This document shows, piece after piece, positions 1 to 5,140 of a stretch of 5,140 nucleotides of DNA. The notes under the pieces were generated by a model. That model did not search any database. It was not told the DNA's origin and was given only the letters and a program-made list of their open reading frames with translations. This DNA comes from JAKQLP01 sp964562165 (lineage in GTDB: Bacteria; Patescibacteriota; Dojkabacteria; B142; OLB20). A program made the translations under genes and the position numbers. The stretch lies in assembly GCA_964562165.1 (NCBI GenBank), contig CAZLRZ010000036.1, forward strand, positions 1 to 5,140. The letters are read 5' to 3'. The stretch's first letter is position 1, and each line of letters starts with the position of its first letter.

Positions 1-2
1 AA

Positions 3-62
3 CCGCAAAAAGACAAAGATAATTCACATAGTTGTATTGATGGAAAGTGGGTTCCCAATTAA
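3..62 (+). CDS. Probable 3' end of an upstream gene (partial)
   Basis: The frame beginning at base 3 stays open to a TAA at 60-62 and would encode 19 C-terminal residues, ending in SCIDGKWVPN. The stop lies 16 bases before the next gene, a spacing that matches the tight packing elsewhere. The single cysteine, Trp, Pro and Gly give it the look of an outer-face tail like those of the three following proteins, but this is only an impression. The frame starting at base 1 is also open, to a TAA at 67-69, and cannot be excluded. Too little is visible to name a function. Confidence 0.4.
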   Translation, partial: PQKDKDNSHSCIDGKWVPN

Positions 63-78
63 TTATTAAATATACGAA

Positions 79-603
79 ATGGATTTCTCGAGTTTAGGAT
101 TCGATATAGATTTGCCAAATTTTACAACCATTTTTGATAAGGGCATAGCCTCTGGAATTGGCTGGCTATTAAGCTTCGCTTTTATGGGATTACTAGCCAT
201 TTGGATAGTATTCAGTATAATCGCAGCCTATAAAATCACCACGAGTGGCATGGAAAAGGCCATGGAAGAAGGCTTCACCCTAATTAAAAACGTTTGGATT
301 TCGGCCACAGTTGGGCTAGCATTTTTTGCCGTTTTATCTGTAATCGGATCCTTCATAGGAGTTGGGAATTTTACCGAATGGAATTATACACTTTCTCAGT
401 GTCATGATAATACCGGAGGTTTCTATTTTATGGATATTTCCGCTCAAGAACAATTTGGCATTACCGGCAGCAATGTTCAATGTTGTTACATCGATAACGT
501 TAGTAGTATGGCGGATGAATATGTTGAAGCTAATTTTAAATCAGGTACTTATCACTATATTATTGACCCAGGGGCAGGCACCAGTCAGTGTGAAAATTTT
601 TAA
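79..603 (+). CDS. Two-TM pilin-like membrane protein with cysteine-containing outer tail (TrbC/VirB2-like?)
   Basis: This protein has 174 residues. It has no classical signal peptide; a 26-residue, weakly acidic N-terminus precedes two hydrophobic helices at about 27-51 and 72-94. The linking loop (52-71) carries TTSGMEKAMEEG and several lysines, so it is probably cytoplasmic and both ends face outward. The outer tail (95-174) is polar, rich in Gly, Tyr and Asn, and holds all four cysteines (C108, C135, C136, C171), which suggests disulfides. The layout matches the next two genes and the small type IV secretion pilin-like proteins of CPR bacteria; that assignment rests on topology and loop similarity only. 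The start is fixed because an in-frame TAA lies at 67-69 and no other ATG comes earlier. No Shine-Dalgarno sequence is visible. It could also be a minor pseudopilin or an unrelated surface protein. Confidence 0.85.
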   Translation: MDFSSLGFDIDLPNFTTIFDKGIASGIGWLLSFAFMGLLAIWIVFSIIAAYKITTSGMEKAMEEGFTLIKNVWISATVGLAFFAVLSVIGSFIGVGNFTEWNYTLSQCHDNTGGFYFMDISAQEQFGITGSNVQCCYIDNVSSMADEYVEANFKSGTYHYIIDPGAGTSQCENF

Positions 604-616
604 TTAGCAATAACAT

Positions 617-645
617 TAGACATATTGAAATTATCTATTTATAAT
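617..645 (+). promoter_or_regulatory. Sigma70-type promoter upstream of the second pilin-like gene
   Basis: TAGACA at 617-622 (5 of 6 matches to TTGACA) is followed after exactly 17 bases by a perfect TATAAT at 640-645. Transcription would begin near base 652, leaving a leader of about 18 bases before the ATG at 670. It lies in the longest gap between annotated genes (66 bases), so the second and third membrane proteins, and possibly the genes after them, may be transcribed separately from the first. AT-rich DNA yields chance TATAAT matches, but the near-consensus -35 at ideal spacing makes this one credible. Confidence 0.6.
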
Positions 646-669
646 AAATTAAATTATTAATTATTTTAA

Positions 670-1254
670 ATGAAAAAACTAAAACTTTCTAAGATCCTTT
701 TGGGTGGATTGGTATTCCTTTTTGGATCGGTAACTCTTGTCGGAGCAGTTAATATATTCCCTCCAGAAATATTAAGATTGTTTGGACTCCTTGGCAAAGG
801 TGGGATTTGCGCAACTGATTATATAAATAGTCGTATTCAATTAGTATTGTTTTTGGTCTTAGGTGGTTTAGTTTTGATTTCAGTTGTTTATGCTTTAATA
901 GCTGCATTTAAATATATTCGTTCAGAAGGCGATCCAGGCGAAATGGAGAAAGCCCAAAAATCGATTAAAGCTATATTCTTCGGATTGGCTGCTATGATAA
1001 TAGCTATCGTTGGTATAGTTTTAGTTTTTGTAATATTTGGAGCAAAACCAACAAATCCTGAATTATTTCAAGTATGTATTTCTGCCCCTGAATCCCTAGG
1101 ATGTAAGGCTTGCAGAGAAGATTCAACCAATCCCACCTGTACAGGTTGTGAAGATGAATATCAGACAATCTGTTCGGATACACGAGGACAAGAAGATGTT
1201 ACTGACGCAGATATTTTAGGTCGATTATCGGCCGAATGTAAGTCCAAAAAATAA
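670..1254 (+). CDS. Exported two-TM pilin-like protein with CxxC-rich outer domain (TrbC/VirB2-like)
   Basis: This protein has 194 residues. A lysine-rich N-terminus and hydrophobic stretch ending in VGA (about 1-26) form a likely signal peptide. A short outer segment containing C47 follows, then helices at about 57-81 and 101-124. The loop between them (82-100) reads YIRSEGDPGEMEKAQKSIK and closely resembles the G-D-P-x-x-x-E-K-A loop of CPR type IV secretion pilin-like proteins of the TrbC/VirB2 kind, which is the basis of the call. The outer tail (125-194) has seven cysteines, four of them as CxxC-x8-CxxC at 145-160. All eight cysteines are predicted outside, so disulfides are more likely than zinc binding. 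The start is certain, because TAA at 667-669 immediately precedes the ATG. The gene is in the same frame as the next one and six bases away from it. The promoter at 617-645 probably drives it. No VirB4- or VirB6-like gene is visible to confirm a secretion role. Confidence 0.88.
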   Translation: MKKLKLSKILLGGLVFLFGSVTLVGAVNIFPPEILRLFGLLGKGGICATDYINSRIQLVLFLVLGGLVLISVVYALIAAFKYIRSEGDPGEMEKAQKSIKAIFFGLAAMIIAIVGIVLVFVIFGAKPTNPELFQVCISAPESLGCKACREDSTNPTCTGCEDEYQTICSDTRGQEDVTDADILGRLSAECKSKK

Positions 1255-1260
1255 AGTCTG

Positions 1261-1764
1261 ATGTTTAACAAAAAAACATTTCAAATAATAACAATCTTCC
1301 TATTGCTTACTTTAGTGTGGGTTCTTCCAATAAATTCGGAAGGAACAAATACTAATCCTGACTTTAGGGAATGTTCGGCAAATTCGACAAATCCAGAGTG
1401 TCAGGCGGCTAGTTTACTAGATGCCCAATTAATGGTTGTTCAATTAATTGGAACTGCTTGGGCATTAGGGGGACTAATTTTTTTCTTTTTGTTAGTGACT
1501 AATGGCTCATTATATTTAATGAGTTACAATGACGAACTAAAATATATTATTAAAATTGATCCTGAGGATGCGCAAAAGAGGATGATTCAATGGGCAATAG
1601 GTTTTGTTTTGTTCTTTTTGTCGTATCCTATTGTTGCTTCGCTATTAAAGTTGATCATAAATGAGAATACTCAATGTTATGATAAACTGAGGGTGCCGGG
1701 GTTCACTTTCATTTTTTATGATGTTTGTGTAAAAGATCCCGTTACACCAACTCCTGTTCCTTAG
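1261..1764 (+). CDS. Exported two-TM pilin-like protein with short cysteine-bearing ends (TrbC/VirB2-like)
   Basis: This protein has 167 residues. A likely signal peptide covers about residues 1-27, with basic FNKK followed by a hydrophobic run. An outer N-terminal segment has C38 and C47 within a CSANSTNPEC motif. Two helices follow at about 60-86 and 108-132, the first ending in SLYLMSYNDELKY and the second preceded by IDPEDAQKR. This is the same charged-loop arrangement as in the preceding gene, with a longer loop. The outer C-terminus holds C139 and C156 and ends in a Pro/Thr tail (DPVTPTPVP). All four cysteines are on the predicted outer face. The gene begins six bases after the preceding stop, so the two are surely cotranscribed. 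No Shine-Dalgarno sequence is visible. It is probably a diverged paralogue of the two preceding genes; a pilin or secretion-channel role is inferred from topology. Confidence 0.85.
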   Translation: MFNKKTFQIITIFLLLTLVWVLPINSEGTNTNPDFRECSANSTNPECQAASLLDAQLMVVQLIGTAWALGGLIFFFLLVTNGSLYLMSYNDELKYIIKIDPEDAQKRMIQWAIGFVLFFLSYPIVASLLKLIINENTQCYDKLRVPGFTFIFYDVCVKDPVTPTPVP

Positions 1765-1786
1765 AATTTTTATATTTGATTTTCAA

Positions 1787-2887
1787 ATGTCACTAAGAAT
1801 AATTCAAATTTCTGATTCCCATTTAGGTGCTGCCTTTAATTTTTTGGGTGAAAAATCGGCTGAACATAAAAAATCAATTCAAAAGGCTTTTTCGAAGGCA
1901 GTTGAATTCGCAGTAAAAAATAGAGTAGATATGTTTTTAATCGGAGGAGATTTATTCGACATTAAAAACCCTTCAGGGCTTACGGTCAGCTTTGTAAAAG
2001 AACAGCTTGAACTTTTAGCAGACAAGGCAATTCATACTATAGTTTTACCGGGGAACCATGATCACGATAGGGAAAGTAGTGTGTACAATTCTTTAGCTTC
2101 TGAATTTGAAGACAATCCATTCATTCATGTTTTAAACAAAGATATTGTTTCAAATGTTCAAATCAAAGATCTGGACTGCAACATAGTTGGATATATGCAA
2201 ATGCCTAGCGACGGCGAAGAATTCCTTAACAAAATTAAAATTAATCCTGACTATAAATATAATATCGGATTAATTCACGCTTCAATTGATATGGGTAGAG
2301 CTTCGGTTCTTAGGGCGATTCCTATAAAAAAGCTAAAGGATTTTGGCTTTAATTATATAGCCCTAGGAGACTGGCATAACACTTTAGAGGTGGACAAAAA
2401 CATTTGGTATTCAGGTAGCCCTGAAATTTTATCAATGGATCAAAAAGATGTAGGAAAGATCTTAGATATAACCGTTGAAGAATCAACTGTGGAAGTAAAA
2501 GAGGTTGAAGTGGGCTCTATTAAAATCATAAACCATCAAATAGACATTTCGAAAATCACTGATATACACGAAATTATTAAAGAGCTAAAAGGGTTGAGTA
2601 ATCCATTATCCATTTTAAATTTAAAACTAACGGGTTTGAAAAAACTAGAATTAAACATTGATATTATTCAATTAAAAGAACAATTAAATACAAGCTTCTA
2701 TTACATCAACATAACCGACGAATCACAAATGACATTGTCTGAATCCGAAATACTAGAGCAGTCAAGCAATTTAGTCATTGGTCAATTTGTTAAATACATT
2801 CAAGATAAAAACAAATCAGGCGAAGTTGATCCTAAAGTAGCAGATGAAGCGCTTCAGCTTGGAGTAAATTTATTGCGTAAAAAATAA
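1787..2887 (+). CDS. SbcD/Mre11/YhaO-like metallophosphoesterase (DNA repair exonuclease)
   Basis: This protein has 366 residues, slightly shorter than typical SbcD or YhaO (about 400). It carries the ordered calcineurin-like phosphoesterase motifs: DSH (D10, H12), GGDLFD (D55, D58), GNHDHD (N90, H91, D92), GLIH (H164) and GDWH (D195, H197), followed by YSGSPE at 208-213. These build the two-metal (normally manganese) site that cuts DNA ends in Mre11 and SbcD. The usual GHxH motif has Asp in place of its first His. Residues about 245-310 fit a capping domain. The helical C-terminus (about 318-366) fits the segment that in SbcD and Mre11 binds the coiled-coil base of the ATPase partner. The next gene, overlapping by one base, encodes that partner. 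It is a cytoplasmic nuclease probably acting on DNA breaks or blocked ends; the substrate is inferred. The gene begins 22 bases after its neighbour, without a Shine-Dalgarno sequence. YhaO-like is favoured over SbcD because of the partner. Confidence 0.92.
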   Translation: MSLRIIQISDSHLGAAFNFLGEKSAEHKKSIQKAFSKAVEFAVKNRVDMFLIGGDLFDIKNPSGLTVSFVKEQLELLADKAIHTIVLPGNHDHDRESSVYNSLASEFEDNPFIHVLNKDIVSNVQIKDLDCNIVGYMQMPSDGEEFLNKIKINPDYKYNIGLIHASIDMGRASVLRAIPIKKLKDFGFNYIALGDWHNTLEVDKNIWYSGSPEILSMDQKDVGKILDITVEESTVEVKEVEVGSIKIINHQIDISKITDIHEIIKELKGLSNPLSILNLKLTGLKKLELNIDIIQLKEQLNTSFYYINITDESQMTLSESEILEQSSNLVIGQFVKYIQDKNKSGEVDPKVADEALQLGVNLLRKK

Positions 2888-4863
2888 TGCAGATAAAAAA
2901 GTTAAAGATCGACAAATACAAAAAATTCAAAGGCCTAGAACTAAGCTTTAAACCAGGTATTAACGTTATAGTTGGAAAAAACGAAGCCGGAAAAAGTACA
3001 GTAGTTAAGGCAATTGTGGATTCGTTGTTTCTAAATCCCACAACTAAAACCAAAGATGTTAAAGAAACCCAATCCTGGTTTGAAACTGCTCTTGGTAAAA
3101 TCTCACTTGAATTTGAACTTAACAATGAAAACTATTCCATTAATAAAGATTTTGAAAAATCCACCCTAGAACTTATTGGGGATGATTTAAAAACAATAAG
3201 AACTCAAACAGAATTCTCCAAATTTTTAAAAACAAAAATAGGCGTGGGTTCTAAAGAACTATATAGAAATACGGCCTTCATTACCCAAAGAGAAATCGCA
3301 GTTATCGAAGACAAGGGGGATCTTAAGGATGCCATTCAGAATGTCTCGGTGGAATCCGATTCTGATGTTTCAATCCAAGATAGTATCGATTCTCTCGAAA
3401 AAGAATCAAAGAGCCTAACCAAGGGTAGTGAAAGATGGGTTGCTAACCCTGGAAAAATCCCAAGTCTAATTAGTCAGATTGAAAAGCTAAAAGCGGATTT
3501 AAAAATTTTTAAAGAAAAAATAAAAAATCAAACCCAAGATCAAAATGATTTGGGTGAATCAAAAGAGAATGCAAAAAAATTTAATAAAAAGCTAGAGGAT
3601 CTTGAAGAATTAATACAGGAGAATGAAAAGATTAAAGAGGCAAAAACCAAAATCAATGTTATCAATGGCGAACTAGACGAACTTGATAAAAGAATAGAGA
3701 GAATTGGAGAATTAGAAAAACTAATCCATGATAGTGAAGAGAAAATTTCTCCCTTCCCCTTAGATGAAATTGAAGACGATTTAATTGCTTGTAGAAAAAT
3801 TATTGATCAAAACAACTTGGTATCAATGGAAAAACCAAAGAACTTTTTGTGGCTGATATTATTGGGCTTGGGTATAGTGGCTATTATTTTAGAGATCTTA
3901 TTAAATCAAAATTGGCTATTGTTTGTTGGGCTAGTGCTCTTAGCTTTTGCGGTTGTTTCTAGACTTGCTTCAGCAAAAAAACGAAGTAATTTAAAAAGTC
4001 CCAGTAGCTTTTATGAAAAATATAATTTTAAAAAACTTTCTGATCTCGAAGATTTATTAAATGATCAAAAAGATATTCATAGTAAACTGCAAATATATGA
4101 ATCCGAAGTTAAAGGACTATTAAGGGGAACTTCTAAAGATCTCTTGGAATCTACAAAAAGAGATTATTACAAACAAGCTGAGCGATTAGATATTAACTAT
4201 TTAAACCCTGAGTCATTAGCAATCGAATTATCTGCTGAAGAATTGATTTCAAAAAAGAGAGAACTTGTCGAACTTAAAGAAAAACTTGAGAAGGCAAATG
4301 GTAAAATTTCATATCTAAAAGGGAAAATCCAAGCTTTTGAAATAAACGAAGAAGATATCAACGATCAAGAAAACAAAGTAAGTATTCTTCAAGCCGATTT
4401 GGAATTTTATAAAAACAAAAATGCAGTTATTGAACTAACAATCGAGGCGTTAAAATATGCCTTTTTAAACACGGTGAAAAATTTCAAACAAAGCGCAACA
4501 AAATCAATTGGGCAAAATCTACAACTTATAACAAATCAAAGATACAGCGATATAAAAATAAACGACGACTTTAGTATCGAAATATTTTCTAAAGAAAAAG
4601 ACGATTGGGTAGATCCTTTAAATGTTTTATCCACAGGAACAGTTGATCAGATTTACTTTTTAATAAGGCTTGGCTTTATCAGTTTTATTAGTCCAAAAGA
4701 ATCAGTTCCAATAATCTTGGATGATACTTTTGTAAGTTTCGACAAAGAAAGGCTCACAGCTACAGAAAAACTTCTAAAATCCTTAGATCCAAAACAGCAA
4801 ATATTATTATTCAGCCACAATGATATTTATGAAGGGTGGGGTAACACCATTAGACTTGATTGA
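2887..4863 (+). CDS. SbcC/Rad50/YhaN-like SMC-type ATPase with central transmembrane hairpin
   Basis: This protein has 658 residues, shorter than SbcC or YhaN (about 950-1050). The N-terminal half of the ATPase head has a Walker A motif GKNEAGKST (30-38) and a Q-loop glutamine in FITQRE (Q134). Charged coiled-coil arms span about 165-285 and 380-525. The C-terminal half has the signature LSTGTVDQ (581-588), Walker B PIILDD (608-613), the D-loop near SFD (617-619) and the H-loop LFSHND (H644). The LSxGTxxQ signature and DD Walker B resemble the YhaN branch more than classical SbcC (LSGGE, DE). Between the arms lie two hydrophobic helices (about 320-339 and 343-360) instead of a zinc hook; the only cysteine is C302. 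ATP binding should open and close the head to regulate the nuclease encoded just upstream, with the complex tethered to the inner membrane. The TGA stop follows the H-loop at the expected distance, so the gene appears full length. Confidence 0.92.
   Translation: MQIKKLKIDKYKKFKGLELSFKPGINVIVGKNEAGKSTVVKAIVDSLFLNPTTKTKDVKETQSWFETALGKISLEFELNNENYSINKDFEKSTLELIGDDLKTIRTQTEFSKFLKTKIGVGSKELYRNTAFITQREIAVIEDKGDLKDAIQNVSVESDSDVSIQDSIDSLEKESKSLTKGSERWVANPGKIPSLISQIEKLKADLKIFKEKIKNQTQDQNDLGESKENAKKFNKKLEDLEELIQENEKIKEAKTKINVINGELDELDKRIERIGELEKLIHDSEEKISPFPLDEIEDDLIACRKIIDQNNLVSMEKPKNFLWLILLGLGIVAIILEILLNQNWLLFVGLVLLAFAVVSRLASAKKRSNLKSPSSFYEKYNFKKLSDLEDLLNDQKDIHSKLQIYESEVKGLLRGTSKDLLESTKRDYYKQAERLDINYLNPESLAIELSAEELISKKRELVELKEKLEKANGKISYLKGKIQAFEINEEDINDQENKVSILQADLEFYKNKNAVIELTIEALKYAFLNTVKNFKQSATKSIGQNLQLITNQRYSDIKINDDFSIEIFSKEKDDWVDPLNVLSTGTVDQIYFLIRLGFISFISPKESVPIILDDTFVSFDKERLTATEKLLKSLDPKQQILLFSHNDIYEGWGNTIRLD
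3844..3966 (+). other. Segment encoding the transmembrane hairpin of the SbcC/YhaN-like ATPase
   Basis: These bases encode residues 320-360: two nearly uncharged hydrophobic stretches separated by a tight NQN turn, flanked by KPKN on one side and KKRSN on the other. The basic flanks on both sides fit a hairpin whose ends are both cytoplasmic. It sits at the apex of the coiled coil, the position of the CxxC zinc hook in Rad50 and SbcC. Confidence 0.8.
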
Positions 4864-4884
4864 AAATCTTACACAGGCTACAAT
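4856..4884 (+). promoter_or_regulatory. Putative promoter giving a near-leaderless transcript of the coiled-coil gene
   Basis: TTGATT at 4856-4861 (4 of 6 matches, including TTGA) is followed after 17 bases by TACAAT at 4879-4884 (5 of 6). The -35 overlaps the last codons and stop of the ATPase gene. The -10 ends only five bases before the ATG at 4890, so transcription would start at or within a base or two of the start codon. It could be chance in AT-rich DNA, but the spacing is ideal and the gene has no Shine-Dalgarno sequence. Confidence 0.45.
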
Positions 4885-4889
4885 AAAAT

Positions 4890-5140
4890 ATGAAGGAATT
4901 GGCTTTGCGACAATTCAAATTGTTTTTATGCCTCATACTGATTTTCATTAATCTTTTCCAAATCCCTGTATACGCAAGAACTGTTGATGAAATCAATGCT
5001 GATATTGCCAAGAATCAGACGGAGATGGAAAAAATCAAAGCTGATCTCGAAAAAATCTCTAACGAACTCAAAGCAAAACAAGCCAATAAACAAGGCCTAA
5101 CAAGTGAAATCTCTAAAGTCCAGAATGAAATTGAAATAAT
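4890..5140 (+). CDS. Secreted coiled-coil protein, N-terminal part (EnvC/murein hydrolase factor-like?), truncated at window edge
   Basis: Eighty-three residues are visible and the reading frame runs off the window. Residues 1-29 form a clear signal peptide: basic start (K2, R7, K10), hydrophobic core LFLCLILIFINLF, and a likely cleavage after VYA (27-29). No lipobox cysteine is placed for lipidation. From about residue 32 the sequence is a charged heptad-repeat coiled coil, with hydrophobic positions at V32, I35, I39, M46, I49, L53, I56, L60, L70, I74, V77 and I81. A signal peptide followed directly by a Glu/Lys-rich coiled coil is typical of EnvC-like amidase activators and coiled-coil M23 peptidases acting on the cell wall. 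The catalytic or LytM part would lie beyond the window, so the function is a guess. The ATG is 26 bases after the ATPase stop; the signal peptide supports this start. Confidence 0.8.
   Translation, partial: MKELALRQFKLFLCLILIFINLFQIPVYARTVDEINADIAKNQTEMEKIKADLEKISNELKAKQANKQGLTSEISKVQNEIEI

Noticed and set aside
362..607. 81-codon open frame on the + strand
   Set aside because: It lies within the first membrane protein gene in another frame. That gene has a coherent topology and cysteine pattern, while this frame shows no recognisable features.
59..665. TTAATTATT repeated before the first and second membrane genes (59-67 and 657-665) as an operator
   Set aside because: It is a nine-base, AT-only match, easily expected by chance at this composition.
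604..669. Rho-independent terminator after the first membrane gene
   Set aside because: The only inverted repeat (AATAA/TTATT) is short and made of A and T alone, with no GC stem or following T run. The region is better explained by the promoter.
1771..1776. TATATT as a -10 box for the nuclease gene
   Set aside because: No -35-like hexamer lies 16-18 bases upstream, and such hexamers are frequent in AT-rich DNA.
2832..3125. 97-codon open frame on the - strand
   Set aside because: It is antisense to the junction of the nuclease and ATPase genes, including the Walker A region, whose + strand coding is certain.
4861..4893. TGA at the end of the ATPase read as a sense codon (code 25, Gly)
   Set aside because: The H-loop histidine lies 14 residues before the TGA, the usual distance to the end in this family. 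Readthrough gives a short, unrelated tail, and a good signal-peptide gene starts 26 bases later.
4929..4931. Cysteine 14 in the last gene as a lipoprotein attachment site
   Set aside because: It lies in the middle of the hydrophobic core, not after a lipobox; cleavage after VYA at residue 29 is more likely.

Overview
The window is AT-rich and compact. All six confident genes lie on the + strand, with gaps of -1 to 66 bases. The small two-helix membrane proteins with an S-G/D-x-x-E-K-A type loop, the short gene lengths and the lack of Shine-Dalgarno sequences suggest a Candidate Phyla Radiation (Patescibacteria) bacterium. This is an inference from gene style, because the window holds no ribosomal RNA or marker protein. 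TGA appears to act as a normal stop codon (end of the ATPase gene at 4863), which argues against the code-25 lineages Gracilibacteria and Absconditabacteria.

Bases 1-62 probably hold the last codons of an upstream gene. Bases 79-1764 hold three small membrane proteins in tandem. Each has two transmembrane helices joined by a charged loop predicted to be cytoplasmic, and each carries all of its cysteines (4, 8 and 4) on the predicted outer face. They resemble the TrbC/VirB2-like type IV secretion pilin proteins common in CPR genomes, and they look like divergent members of one family with different cysteine-rich outer parts. A good sigma70-type promoter (TAGACA, 17 bases, TATAAT) lies between the first and the second.

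Bases 1787-4863 hold a two-gene module: an SbcD/Mre11/YhaO-like metallophosphoesterase and an SbcC/Rad50/YhaN-like ATPase, overlapping by one base (TAATG). The ATPase is short (658 residues). Where Rad50 and SbcC have a zinc hook it has a transmembrane hairpin, so it is probably a membrane-anchored DNA end-processing or repair complex.

Bases 4890-5140 begin a secreted coiled-coil protein, truncated by the window edge, of the kind seen at the N-terminus of EnvC-like or M23-type murein hydrolase factors. A promoter-like sequence sits so close to its ATG that the transcript may be leaderless.

The most unusual content is the tandem cysteine-rich pilin-like trio and the membrane-hairpin SbcC-like ATPase. 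No terminators, RNA genes, mobile elements or CRISPR arrays were recognised, and no gene-free stretch exceeds 80 bases.
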